Assembly (NCBI GenBank): GCA_025529335.1 | Contig: JAMYHX010000325.1 | Location: 1 to 49,046 of the forward strand | DNA from: Rhizopus sp. PT2906 | Taxonomy: Eukaryota; Mucoromycota; Mucoromycetes; Mucorales; Rhizopodaceae | Direction of reading: 5' to 3' | DNA: 49,046 nucleotides | Shown here: positions 10,326-21,399 of the stretch, one piece after another | How the letters are laid out: each line of letters opens with the position of its first letter | Numbering within the stretch: position 1 is the first letter of the stretch | The notes under the pieces: model-generated | Seen by the model: the letters and a program-made list of their open reading frames with translations, nothing else | The model's database searches: none | Told to the model about the DNA's origin: nothing | Position numbers and translations under genes: made by a program

Positions 10326-11643
10326 ATGTATTTTCTAATAATTTATTGTACATGTTTACTGTTATTTCTGAATCATCAAGTTACTGCATCAAAAATATTC
10401 GATAAACGACAAGGTACCTTTTTGAATAGTTTAAATTTCAAGCTGTATTAAATGCCAGTGTAGCTATTGCATCAAGGTCCTGTGGTGGAGAGAATAATAC
10501 AGTAGCGATATGTTCGCCAACAGCTTCTTCTGTTTGGTATAATAATACACTTTATGAAATAACTTGGAAATACAAGTAAGGGAAATGTCTTGATATATAA
10601 TTCATTTAATAACTCATTTATAATATAAAGTAATCCTTATTTTAATGCATATGTAAGTACGTTTTAACTTGTCTCCTTAAATAATTCATATATCCTTCCT
10701 TCTCATCTCTACTTCTTTAGAACCAAGTTGACCTCTATTTACTTTATTCGCCATCTTCTGGTCAATATGAATCTGTAAAGAATTGGACAGGCTTGGATAA
10801 ATCAACAGGAGTTTTTGTACCAACTGTCGATGACTCGTGGTACCCACAACCGATCAAAGACAATTCACCCAACGTCACTTGGACGATGTACTTTTATCTC
10901 GTAGGCACTGGTGCCGATATTCAAGAAGATCTCGCAAAGATACCTTCAAGTCACAATCAATTTCCTCCTCCTCAGCCATTTACACTTATTCGTAACTATT
11001 CTCTATTTTTATATTTATTTATTTATATTAGGAAGATAACACGTCATCTTTCTATTTTTGATTTATATTTATAGAAAGTGCTCATAATACTACTATTCAT
11101 CCCACATCTACCGCACCTACTTCTTCAACCACACAATCATCACCAAGCACCCTATCAACCAGCAGCAACGACAGCAGTCAGGGCAGTAACCGATTACCCG
11201 GTTGGGCTATCGCTCTCATTTGTATTGTTTCAATTTTATTTATAGCAGCTTCAATAGCGCTGATTTGGGCAGTAAGAAGGTACAAAAACAGAAAACATCT
11301 TGCTGCTGTCACAGGCACAGGTAGTGAACATGCAAATGATGAAAAATTATTGGTGCCTGATCATATCGCTCTCACATCCGCTGCTGCACCTACAGCCACA
11401 CACGATCTCTCCGTTCACTCCGCATCTCCTCCACAACAGAACCGAACACTCAGCAGTACAAATGAAAAATTACCAGTCATGCAACAGCAAGCAAGTTTAG
11501 GCATTCACAGTGAAGCTAATCACTCAAGTAGTATCTTATCATCGACAGATGCCTTGATGATTGCAGATACTTTTAGACAATTTATGAGAAAGCCAGAATG
11601 GAACGAAGACCTTGAATTAAACGAAAAGAAGGGGGAGAAATAA
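10326..11643 (+). CDS. Type I membrane protein with Ser/Thr stalk, contains a microexon
   Basis: Modelled exons are 10326-10413, 10443-10575, 10631-10652, 10721-10991 and 11075-11643, giving 360 aa. All phases agree only when the 22-nt third exon is included; it supplies the residues between WKYN and NQVDLYLLYS. The N-terminus (MYFLIIYCTCLLLFL) is a signal peptide ending near a dibasic KR site. The extracellular part has paired Cys and many N-glycosylation sequons, then a Ser/Thr-rich stalk, one membrane helix (WAIALICIVSILFIAASIAL) and a polar cytoplasmic tail ending in an acidic-basic region. The first intron would be only 29 nt, which is doubtful; an alternative 50-nt intron starts within the signal exon. 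I recall similar membrane proteins in Mucorales but know no function; a cell-wall or surface role is a guess. An AATAAA signal lies near 11670. Confidence 0.7.
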
Positions 11644-11813
11644 ACAAACATATACTACCTACTAATGACAATAAAAAATATGAAAAAAATTCAATACTTT
11701 GTATTACTATCATTCACCATGGTTACTATGGTTTCTGTTACCAGGTTCGGATCATTTCCGATATACCCAGTTGTGTATTACACATATTAACCCTTAATTT
11801 TTATTTATTTTAT

Positions 11814-12901
11814 TTACATGGATTCTAAATAATCTGTGTCATCATCTTCATGCTTAAACACCGTAAATAGTCGACGATAGAGCTCTATAGGCGAGTCTAT
11901 TTCTTCATCAGGTTCTGCTTTCTTTGTTAGTGGTAGTCTACCATCTCCTCCTACTTCTATATCTACAATAGCTTCGTCTAGTTCTTCAACTATACACAAA
12001 GAAAGAAATGAATGTCTTGTCTTTCATTTGACGTAATTATATTTACTTATCAGTCTAAGCTGTGTATCTTTCAATTCCAACTCCTCCCATCGCTGCTCTA
12101 GTGCCTTACGTTTTGTCAGTAATTCATTAATTTGTAAATCTAGCTGTTCGATCTCGTTCACAATTGAAGACTAGCGCAGACATACATAAGCATACTCCTC
12201 TCTCTTTTTTTTTCATTTCTCATGTTTCACCTTTTGCATACTAATTCTATCTGACTCTCTTACTTTTCTTTCTCTCTGGGAAATGATTTGATTCACTGTT
12301 CTCGGAGCTTCTTCTTCTATAAACTGTCTTTGTCAATGAATGGCAAACAATACGAACCGCGTATCTGATTACCTTCTTCCTTTTTACTTTCACTCTGTAC
12401 ACTCGAAGTCTCCGAGACAGTTTTCTTTTTTCTCTGTCTCGATTTCTTTTTTGATCTCTTTGCCAAAGACGGATAGGTCGCGGCAAACCCTTGAAATAAG
12501 GTCACTGGTGGCGTATTTGATTCGGGTATCTCTTCTTCCAGTAATGCTGCACTTGACGGCCATGCATAGGTCCTACCGTGTAATATAAGATCAGAACGCG
12601 GGATGATGGCTGTTGTTGTTCCAGACGACGATGATGCTCGTTGTTGTTGTTGTTGCATCATTTGCATGGCCTTCATCATCTTTTCTGAGCGATAGACAGG
12701 ATGCGCCGCAAGTGGACTGAACATGACCGTAGATAGAGCGTCGACTTGAGGAAGCGAAACGTTGGGAATCAAGTCTCGTGCAGAGCTTACCATGTGTCGA
12801 GCCTTTTGTTTGGCAGCATCCATGGCGGTTTGTGCACTGCTGAGGTATTCGGAAGTAAGCACTTTGATATCCAATCGCTGCTGTCGTGATACTTCTGTCA
12901 T
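11814..12901 (-). CDS. Coiled-coil protein of unknown function (304 aa)
   Basis: Four exons, 12901-12373, 12316-12231, 12170-12047 and 11989-11814, with introns of 56, 60 and 56 nt and matching phases. The N-terminal 60 residues are helical and Ala/Gln-rich. A Gln run (MQQQQQ) lies near residue 80-90, and a strongly basic segment (KRSKKKSRQRKKK) near residue 150 could be a nuclear localisation signal. The C-terminal half is a Glu/Leu-rich coiled coil (about 200-250), followed by an acidic tail ending in DDDTDYLESM. I recognise no family. It converges on the membrane-protein gene, with 170 bp between stops. Confidence 0.75.
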
Positions 12902-13315
12902 AATTTATGCTTTATGTGAACAACAACAGCAAAAAAGCAAACGCAAAAATTACTGTTAACACCCCTTTTGTTTGGCAGTGTGAAATATGGATGAATACGG
13001 ATGAATAATTATCCATTCCTGTTCCGGACACACCTAAGCACCACCGAAATGGTGACGTAAGGGTCCAAAGGGCCAATCAAAGTGGCTGTGAAGTGGCTTG
13101 ATAACCACCAGAGGTTGATTCTCTTTTTAGAGAGGGATGTCGATAAGATACTATAATTTGACTCTACATAAGATACCAGGATGAAGCGAATATTCAAAGC
13201 AGCATTTATATCCCTTTGCCATACCTATTGTTACTCATTAAAATTAATACTCTTATCATTTACATTGCACTTACGATATCACGGTCATTTGCAACTAAAT
13301 ACAATTGGCAATGCT
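12902..13315. other. Intergenic region between coiled-coil gene and Fanzor relic
   Basis: Holds the upstream region of the coiled-coil gene; a direct repeat of GGATGAATA occurs near 12988-13006. TGACGTAAGGG at 13053-13063 resembles the inverted CCCTTGACGTCA at 17953-17964 on the far side of the MULE remnant and could be part of a diverged terminal inverted repeat, but the similarity is short. A 9-bp perfect stem (CGGTCATTT at 13282-13290 with AAATGACCG at 13325-13333) straddles the 3' end of the Fanzor relic. Confidence 0.35.
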
Positions 13316-16300
13316 TCAACTGATAAATGACCGGAGGATAGCCTTCAGATAAAGTTTAGTAATAGCCCTAGTATATGACTTCATGTGTAATTTTACTTAC
13401 TGCTGGGCTCTCTTTGTGGGCACTCCGATGTACGACCAACAATCCTCTTGTTATCGTCCAAACATCGTAGAGTAGCATTTTTCTCCCCTTGCAGACGAAC
13501 TTTCTTTTTCCTTTTGAACATAAAAAAGTTAATGTTATTTAATGTTACAAATACAATGATCTGCTTACTTATGATTACAAACAAGCTTTTGTCTTTCGTA
13601 TTTGTTCTCGAGACGTCGGTGGCATTTGGAACAGGTCACACTTGTCCTGAACTCATCAACAGGAATTACTAATACCCTCTGGGCAAAAACCCTTTGGACT
13701 CTCTGTATATAAAATGAACATTAGCCTATTCAATAAAGTGATAAAGTTGCTATACTACTCTACCTTCACAGGGATGAGAGTATACCCTGCTTTTGTTCCA
13801 GTCAAGCTTGCATCGCCGTAGGCGATTACCGTTCGTTTTACTTCTTTTGCAACTATTCCACTTGCCTTTTTGAACGTATTCTTTTTTTCTTTTCTTTGAG
13901 TTTGTTCTGTGGGCAAGGGTATAAGGAGCACCAGCGGCAGTTTGGCCTAACACGAGATCACACATGTGGTTGTCTGCAACTTGTCTGTTTTGAACAAGGT
14001 ATGCCTTCGTCTCACGATGACGATAGCCTTTCATAAAATCAAAAATTCTACGATACAAAACGATAAGTATGACAAATAAGGTCACTCAATTACTTACTTT
14101 TTTCGGTTTCCACCGATCACCCTCAAGTACTTCAGCAGTTCACTACTATTGACAGAGTTCACTACAGGAATCTCACTGTATACCTACTGCATATCAGCTG
14201 CCTCTCTGTTTTTCAGTTCTACCTTCCTCGCCCACTCAAATCCCGAGCGCATCCTAACGAATCGTCAGTAAAAGTTTTTTTTGGCATTAAACAGAAGATT
14301 ATATAAACTAGCGTATACTTACTTGTATTCGGCATTGCTAAACTTTGTAGTTTTTTTTTTAACTGTCTTCTTGTCTACAACTTCAGAAGCTGAGCAATCC
14401 GTTGCAACAAATATGTCTCTAAGGCCTATGTATATTGTAAGTATTACTTGATATTTTCAAAATAATGTTCATACCTGGGTCCAGGCCAATTATTCTATCG
14501 TTCAGCGTGGTGCCCGTAGGCTCTTTCTTCAAAGGATACAGTCCTTTGCTCCAGTTGGTTAGATTAACCTTTCTTTTCATAAAGTTCATTTCGCTGTCGT
14601 CTTGCGGAATTTGTTCTGTTTGAATCATTGATCAATATTTGAAGTATATAAAAAGGTTGTTACATTACCTATGGCTTTCTTTATGAACAAAACTATCACC
14701 ATGTGCCCATCGGTTTTCCATCCGTAATCCAACCTGACACATGGTTGGCTTCCTTTAATAAATTTATAATTAAGAATGATGAATATGTTACTATTAAAGC
14801 AACAGTATAAACATACCTTGGCTGGCACTGCTTCTCTTCTTCTGTATGTGGTCCAAGTTGAACAGTGTTTCCCACAAGTTGTTTTTCCAAACAACATCTT
14901 CGTAATGGTCCTCAAAGCTTGTTGGTCCCATAAATGCCGGAATATGCTGTATAGCAGTTACTGTTAGTAAAGCACACAGCTGGATATTACAGTATAGAAA
15001 TACCCTTTTCTCTTCAAAACTATATTCCTCAGTATATACTTGTTGGGGAATTTTTAGACCAGCGTTGAAACATCTCTCGAGGACACCATGCATTGTATGA
15101 ACACCGGTTAGCAGCGTAAACACTATCAGTGGTTGTTGTCGTTAATAACTTTTGATGATACTCATATATGACTTACGCATGCTATTGCTTGGTCTAGGCA
15201 TAACATGCCAAGTCTTGAGCTTTAATTCCGGCTTTGATATTGCTTCTTTTAGTAGCTCTGCACAAAAGCGTACAAGGTTCGCAGAGTTGTTTTTTGGCAT
15301 ATGTATAATCAGAAATTGATTCAAAGGTATCGTTGTTGAATACATCTTTATATATGCCAAGTATTTTGCTAGATAAGATAATTAATAATTTCGCATTTAG
15401 AAGCCTTTTTTTATAATATACTTGTATTGTGATTCAAATCCTTCTAATTCAATATTGGCATCCTTGTATTCTTTGTAGAGCTCGATGCTTTTAGCAGCTT
15501 TGGTTGCTAATAGATTACTGTAAGATGACAAAGTATAAAAGGTAAGATATTGACTCACCAATGGTTCTAGGATTAAATGATTGGTTTATACTTTCCCTAA
15601 GATCTCGAAGGAACCCCAAAAGGACTCGAAATATGTACAAGTTTACATTTTGTGTAAGATGCAGAGAAATATCTTCAAAACAAAATAAGATTACATAAAT
15701 TGATTACGCTATTTTAAATTACTTTGTATAATGGAAGAAGTATAATTACCCGATGTTGCTACATGCAAACGGTCCAAGACAGGTATGTCATATAAATATT
15801 CTATTGAAAGCCGTTTAGTGTTAAAATGGTAAATGTTATAGTGCCTGCCTTTTGTTTCAGGAGATCTTCTTGGAGAATTTCTACATGCATTTCATTAGTG
15901 ATTAAGAATTTGATATAGTTTTGACTTACAATTCTTTCATTACGCTTGTCTTTATCGTCTGCTAGTTTTCGATGCAAATGAGTCCAAAACTTGGGCGTCA
16001 TAATCAACGGAAATTCACTGCTAGAAAACCTATTTTCAATCCATTTGCTCACTATAAAAAGGCCAAAGTTCATTGCATCTGCTCTCAAGATTGAGAACTC
16101 TTCTGATACTTGTCGAAGCATTTGCTATGTATAAAAGTACAGTTATTTAATACTATTCATAACAGTAAAGGTGCTTATGATCTTAGGCTTTATTCTTACA
16201 CGATATTCTTTATAGTCATTTTTTAATAAAGAAGATAGTTTGCATCTTCTCGAAATGTATTTATCTGAAGGATTTAGAACAATATCTTTTATAGTTTTTT

Positions 16301-16348
16301 GTTTTTTAGGTAATGGAAGAGGGTTTGTAGAGGATAAAGCTCTTTTAC
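13316..16348 (-). pseudogene. Fanzor (eukaryotic TnpB-like RNA-guided nuclease) relic, many exons
   Basis: Exons read on the minus strand: 16348-16200, 16124-15845, 15800-15750, 15672-15559, 15506-15422, 15368-15177, 15122-15004, 14946-14817, 14752-14669, 14615-14475, 14425-14323, 14253-14098, 14047-13764, 13702-13569, 13510 to about 13395, and perhaps 13342-13316. Introns are 44-77 nt and nearly all phases agree. The RuvC-I motif is IIGLDPG followed by LRDIFVATD (Asp at 14479-14481), with KTDGHMVIV before it. Next come SNAEYK, a VIAYGDAS stretch at the RuvC-II position, and VIPVDEFRTSVTCSKCHRR (Asp and Glu at about 13657-13652, first zinc-ribbon Cys pair). These are hallmarks of Fanzor/TnpB nucleases, which use a guide RNA transcribed near the gene's 3' end. 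Decay is clear: in-frame TAG at 14186-14184, an extra base in a seven-A run at 13882-13888, a one-base phase clash between 15422 and 15368, and no recognisable second Cys pair or final RDxN acid. The first exon was not found. Confidence 0.85.
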
Positions 16349-17027
16349 CTACACAGGTTATTAGTAATTCATGTAAGATGTAGTACATATGAACACTTTA
16401 CGAGGTATGCTGATTTTACGAATGAAAGGAAAAAGAAAGATATGACAACAGTTTTACTTTGTCGAATGCTTTGGACAACTTTTTTTTAACAACATAATTG
16501 TTGTATGTCAGAAAAACGATTAACTTTTATAAATTCTCTTATCAAGCTTGCAGTGATGTATATTTAAAGCAGAACAAGTACGAATTAGAGATATGTTGAC
16601 AGAATTTGATATCCTAATGATGCTCTTATATTAGATAAAGAAGATTATATGTACAGGAACCTTCAAATGGTTTATTAAAGAAAAAAAGTGATTGTGGAAA
16701 ATTATACATCAAGAGTCGAATGAAGCTAGAGGAAGACCACGAGCTGGATATCTTTGAAAAACCTTGTATGATTGCCATCCCACATGGAACAAGCGACTAT
16801 ATTGGCTTTGCAGTAAAGGAGCAAGACGATTAGATATCAGCTAGTCATTACCTAAGTAAAGACGACGATGTAGGAAAGTAGTAGAGCTGTATACTAGAAA
16901 GATCGACCATTTCATTCAAAAATTCAGTATATACCTAGCATTTATGTTTTATTTTAAAAACTATTACTTAGAGCACGAACGCGTCTTTAAATGAGCCAGA
17001 GCCTACCAACCTTATATTTTCACCAAT
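16349..17027. other. Region between the divergent Fanzor and MULE relics
   Basis: Probably contains the missing first exon of the Fanzor relic on the minus strand: a TACTAATAAC branch site and TGTGTAG acceptor end at 16349, and a short Met-started reading with a Cys-Pro-Lys-His stretch lies near 16480, but its phase does not fit. On the plus strand there are scattered remains leading into the MULE ORF; the frame immediately upstream of 17028 is open back to a TGA at about 16991, so the MULE is truncated or mutated here. Confidence 0.4.
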
Positions 17028-17844
17028 ATGGAAAGCAGCAGCTACGTGGAAAGCTGGCATAACCAATTGAAGACGAGTTACTTGCAAAGAAAGAGGAATA
17101 GAAGACTGGATCGATTAATCTTTATCTTGGTTGATGATGTTCATGCCGATTTTATGCACAATACTGCAAGGATGGCTGCTAACATCGGACGTATGAACAC
17201 AGAGACTAGAGAGGCAAGAAAGAGAGTGATTGCAGCAGAAGAGATCAATGAGCTGTCATTAGAAAATATGGTGCAAAAAGTATATATCGAAAAAGTGTGC
17301 TATATTGTCAAGTCTTTCACGACAGAAGTTGTGTACGATATATCAACTGAACAAGGAATGATGACTGCATGCAATTGTATAGAATTTCAACGAAATAAGC
17401 GTGCCTGTAAGCATATGTATTTGGTTTATCGCTTCGATAAAAGCTGTGTGGTTTACAGCAAAGGTAGATTGTCACGATAGTAATAAGAGAAATGCTACAG
17501 TGTACTTACGGCATTACCTAGAAATCGACTCCAGCTTGAGGGTTCATATGATGGGTGAGACAGCACTTATACAGAATACTGTAGAGAATGATCATAGTGA
17601 AGTAGCTACTGATAGCTCTGATGTGCTTCAATCAGAAGTACTATCTGACGCTGGAGATAGAACGGATGAGGTGTTGACAAACATCACGAATATATACAGA
17701 CAAGCTTTAGAAAGCTGTGTACATTTAACTTCTGAAAATAAGGGCAGACTGTCACAAATATATAATGAACTAAGACAGTTGTTGTCAGTAAATGAAGAGA
17801 TGCAGCTTCCACCAAATATAAATCTGCAAACACAAAGAAGATAA
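17028..17844 (+). pseudogene. MULE transposase C-terminal part with SWIM zinc finger
   Basis: Two exons, 17028-17463 and 17522-17844, join in phase across a 58-nt intron (GTAGAT...TTACCTAG); read as plain ORFs they look frameshifted. The first part has the YVESWHNQLK stretch that follows the DDE core in Mutator-like transposases. A SWIM finger follows (CNCIEF, then CKHMYLVYR), then an acidic helical tail ending QRR. The catalytic DDE region is missing upstream: the frame is stopped about 35 bases before 17028 and nothing convincing continues. I therefore call it a 5'-truncated remnant, although the surviving 253 codons are intact. It lies head-to-head with the Fanzor relic. Confidence 0.7.
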
Positions 17845-17944
17845 AGCATAAAATAAAAAAAATTCTTATTTCTTATTTCTAAGCCATACAAGGCAGCCAC
17901 TCCAAATTTTAAAGTTCAGAAAGGGGGGGCAAAATAAGTAAATC

Positions 17945-18800
17945 AATCCAGTCCCTTGACGTCATCACAAAAGTCACTTATGCCAGCAAAGAAGGTCATT
18001 CCTATTGAACAGCGTAACTAAACTACAAAAGTGTATCAAGAACCAAGATGTTCAAGTAGAATATACTGCTTCTTATGTTGTTATAAAGAAGGAAACTTCT
18101 TTAAAGAAGAAAAGGGCTACTCAATACAATGTTTATACTGATGAAGATCGCAGAAGATATTTTCATTTTCTAGCAGAAAAACTCATGTAGCCCAAGGAGG
18201 CAGCTAAAACTGCGAATGTCAACCACAATGCGGCACGAAAATGGAAACAAGATATGTACCAAGAACTTAGTAACAGATGATCTGCCGCCCTTCTTCATTG
18301 AAGTTCAGAATTGCGTTGACCAATAATTTATGATAAGATTGAGTTAATACTCCATATTTGTCGGAAGCTCAGTGTGAGTTCTAGGCACAATCATCAAACT
18401 TCGCTTCTGCCAAGTCTTTTGAAAGGCATATTAAAGATCCTATGGAATCCGTTTGTAGCTCTTGTTTATTTCATGGCATCAAAATCACAGAGCTTAAGGT
18501 CGATAACCTTTAACACTGGAAGAATGAGCAGCGAGAAAAAAACTTATTGAGAAGTATAGAAATAGTGTAAATACCACACTGTATGCCTCGTATATATTTC
18601 TTTTGTGTTGAGCATACAACAGTTAAGAGTATGCCTCTAACTCCTGTATTGCCGGTTCAGCTCGTGTAGTAACTCTCCTTACGACTGATACAAATGTAGT
18701 AGAGGTTGAAAATAATAGAAAAGACATTAATCAATATCCCTTATCTAACAAAGACATCTTGTTGCAGCAGGCAGATGAAGCCATTACAAATGAATGAAGG
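17945..18800 (+). pseudogene. Decayed transposon with HTH and PD-(D/E)XK-like pieces
   Basis: A 61-codon ORF (18005-18190) followed after a TAG by EAAKTANVNHNAARKWKQ to about 18281 is a helix-turn-helix like the one opening the Tc1 relic at 6286. Shortly after, one frame reads DDLPPFFIEVQNCVDQ, resembling the FPPIILEFQAKVD core of the ORF at 8060. A final open piece near 18730-18797 (LLQQADEAITNE) could be the C-terminus. Stops occur throughout, so nothing here is functional. The joining of these pieces into one element is inferred. Confidence 0.4.
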
Positions 18801-19008
18801 GAGAGATGTTTAGTAAAAAATAAATAAATTCTGAATTCACGTCTGATGACATAATTGTGGTGCGCCCATGAATGAAGTGCACATTTGTTCCATTATTGCT
18901 CACGTTGTTTTTGTTGCACATTGAAATCATCTGCATTTTTTTCTCTTTTTTCTTGCTCCTTTTTTTTTTCCTTTTTTCTTTATTTGCGTGTGTTCTATTC
19001 TTCTCCTT
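18801..19008 (+). promoter_or_regulatory. Upstream region of the Grr1 gene with pyrimidine-rich leader
   Basis: After the transposon debris, 18935-19008 is strongly T/C-rich (CTTTTTTTTTTCC and CTCC blocks) directly before the start codon at 19009. Such pyrimidine-rich leaders precede several genes here (eL15, FARAT). No TATA box is obvious. Confidence 0.3.
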
Positions 19009-20507
19009 ATGAGATTGATTCCCACTGAAATTGTTGTCCACATTTTAAAAGAGTTAGATGACGAAAAGGATTTGATTCAATGCACACATGTCTGTAGACA
19101 ATGGAGTTACCATGCTCTAGAACAGCTTTGGTATAAACCCAGCATCACACGATCACCACGCTGTCTTTCCTTTTTTAATACACTACAACTCAAACAACAT
19201 TCATTCCCATATACCTCCTTTATTCGCAGGATCAACCTGGCACCACTTGCTTCTCTTGTGAACGATACACATATTGCCTCACTCGCCAACTGTCAACGAC
19301 TTGAGCGATTGACGCTTGCAAACTGTTTCCATATTACCGATGTCGGATTGTGCAATCTGATTGATGTTAGAACGGGCATAGGCCCAGAATTGGTGTCTAT
19401 TGATCTAACAGATGTACTCAACGTTACAGACAAAACTATACTCAAGATTGCAATATGTTGTCCAAGATTGCAAGGACTGAATTTGAGCATGAGTCGACCA
19501 CATTTTGATATTACTGATGTTGGTATCGTTGCTCTAGCTCAACAATGTCCAGAATTGAAAAGAGTAATTGTTTGTGTGTATACAAATATTCAAGTATTAA
19601 ATAATATGTATTTTTATAGATCAAGCTTAACAACTGTGTGACCATCACTGAAAAGTCGTCAATTGCTCTTGCGCTCTATTGTCCTTACCTTGTCGAAGTC
19701 GACCTCATGAACTGTGGCGTGACAGATCGTACGCTGCAAGCATTATTTTCTCATTGCCGTGACCTGCGTGAACTTCGATTGAATCAGTGCGATGCAGCCG
19801 AAAGTTTGTTGACCGAACGAGTTTTTCTGGATTCGGCTCTTGCAAATAACCCAAATTATTACGAACAACTCCGCCTTGTCGATCTAACAGGCATTTCATC
19901 CATCAATGATCACTCTATTGCGATCCTTGTCGAAGCAGCGCCTCGAGTTCGAAGTTTGGTTTTGAATAAGTGCTTCAAGGTAACAGACGGAGGCATCCTC
20001 TCTGTTTGTAAATTAGGCCGATATCTTCACTACCTTCACCTTGGCCACTGCTCTCAGATCACAGACCGCTCCATCACCAAGCTGGCAACAGAATGCAACC
20101 GGATCAGGTACTTGGATATGGCTTGTTGTATCGACATCACAGACAAATCCGTCGTTGAACTCGCAAAGAACTTGACAAAGCTGAAACGTATAGGCCTAGT
20201 CAAGTGCTCTAATATCACGGACGCTGCCATCCAAGCTCTCTCTTACCATTCCATGAGTCTCGAGCGAGTTCATCTGAGCTATTGTGTCAAGTTGACCGTG
20301 CCTGCCATCACTCGTTTATTACACAGGTGTAGGTACCTCAATCACCTCTCGTTGACACATGTACCTGCCTTCTTGAGAGAAGACTATCAACAGTTCTGTA
20401 GACCGCCACCTAGCGAATTCACCGAACTGCAAAGACAAACATTTTGTGTTTACAGTGGAAAAGGCGTTCAAGACATTCGTAATTATTTATTATCGCTTTA
20501 TGATTAA
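19009..20507 (+). CDS. GRR1: F-box/leucine-rich-repeat protein, Grr1-like SCF subunit
   Basis: Two exons, 19009-19563 and 19620-20507, joined in phase 0 by a 56-nt intron, giving 480 aa. As the substrate receptor of an SCF E3 ubiquitin ligase, Grr1 binds Skp1 through its F-box and targets proteins such as G1 cyclins and nutrient-signalling factors. The F-box is at residues 1-45 (LIPTEIVVHILKEL, then CRQW and LWYKPS). About eleven cysteine-containing leucine-rich repeats follow, each with the CxxITDxxI pattern. The C-terminal block around FLREDYQQFCRPPP and QRQTFCVYSGKG matches what I know of fungal Grr1 and separates it from other F-box/LRR proteins. I start at 19009; a GTG 21 bases upstream is not needed. 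Its stop lies only 105 bp before the next start codon. Confidence 0.9.
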
Positions 20508-20612
20508 AATAAAAAACGGAGCTTCAATTTCAATTTTAACTGTTGAGCTTCTTCACCTGCTTTCTCTCTTTCTCTCTCTCTTTTTGTCTGCATCCATCCA
20601 TCCATCCATCAA

Positions 20613-21399
20613 ATGGGCGGTAAGAAAGATTGATTGTGAATGAGAGAATGATGTACTTACTTGTTTATAGCCTACAAATACCTTGAAGAACTTGCCAGAA
20701 AGAAACAATCTGATGTTTCTCGCTTCTTACTTCGTGTTAGATGTTGGGAATACAGGTACATTTAGGCTTGAATACCTCTTTAAAATGAACAAAGTTCATT
20801 TTATGCATGGTTTAAATTCATCCGATGAACTTTTTATAAAGTACCTTCCCCCATTACTTACACGAATCTAATGTAGACAATTGAATGTCATCCATCGTGC
20901 CTCTCGTCCTTCTCGTCCTGACAAGGCTCGTCGTTTAGGCTACAAGGCCAAGCAAGGTTACGTTATCTACCGTATCCGTGTCCGTCGTGGTGGTCGTAAG
21001 AGACCTGTTCCTAAGGGTGCCACTTACGGTAAGCCAGTGAACGAAGGTGTGAACCAATTGAAGTATCAACGCTCCCTCCGTTCCACCGCCGAGGAACGTG
21101 TCGGCCGCAAGTGCCGTAATCTCCGTGTGCTCAACTCTTACTGGATCAACCAAGATGCCACCTACAAGTACTACGAAGTTATCCTCGTTGACCCCTCTCA
21201 CAAGGCTATCCGTAATGATCCTCGTATCAGCTGGATTGTCAACCCCGTTCACAAGCGTCGTGAAGCCCGTGGCTTGACTGCTATCGGCAAGAAGTCTCGT
21301 GGTCATCAAAAGGGACACAGATTCAACAACACCAAGGGATCTGGACGTCGTGCTACTTGGAAGCGTCGCAACACTCTTTCTCTTCGTCGTTACCGTTAA
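20613..21399 (+). CDS. RPL15: 60S ribosomal protein eL15
   Basis: Three exons, 20613-20619, 20671-20755 and 20877-21399, give exactly 204 aa, the usual eL15 length. The first exon is only seven bases (Met, Gly and one base of Ala), followed by a 51-nt intron. The N-terminus then reads YKYLEELARKKQSD and the rest carries the family blocks RPSRPDKARRLGYKAKQG, RRGGRKRPVPKGATYGKP, KSRGHQKGHRF and a basic C-terminus. eL15 sits in the large subunit bound to 25S rRNA and is essential for 60S assembly. The 5' leader holds a CT-rich tract and a TCCA repeat (about 20555-20610), typical of highly expressed ribosomal genes. Codon use is strongly biased (CGT, AAG, GTC), unlike the neighbours. Confidence 0.98.
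20756..20876 (+). other. Long second intron of eL15 with perfect stem-loop
   Basis: At 121 nt it is about twice the window's usual intron length. It contains AAAATGAAC, a three-base AAA loop and GTTCATTTT (20782-20802), a perfect 9-bp hairpin. I looked for box C/D and H/ACA features because such introns often host snoRNAs; there is a GATGA but no CTGA partner, so a snoRNA is not supported. Confidence 0.35.

Noticed and set aside
10326..11643. Membrane-protein gene as a frameshifted pseudogene
   Set aside because: The apparent phase clash disappears once the 22-nt microexon at 10631-10652 is included.
17028..17844. Frameshift within the MULE ORF
   Set aside because: A 58-nt intron (17464-17521) with GT and AG ends joins the two frames exactly, so the C-terminal part is in frame; only the 5' part is missing.
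20756..20876. snoRNA in the eL15 intron
   Set aside because: A GATGA is present but no D box or H/ACA pattern, so not supported.
20935..21318. 127-codon antisense ORF within eL15
   Set aside because: A shadow of the strongly biased codon use of the ribosomal protein gene.
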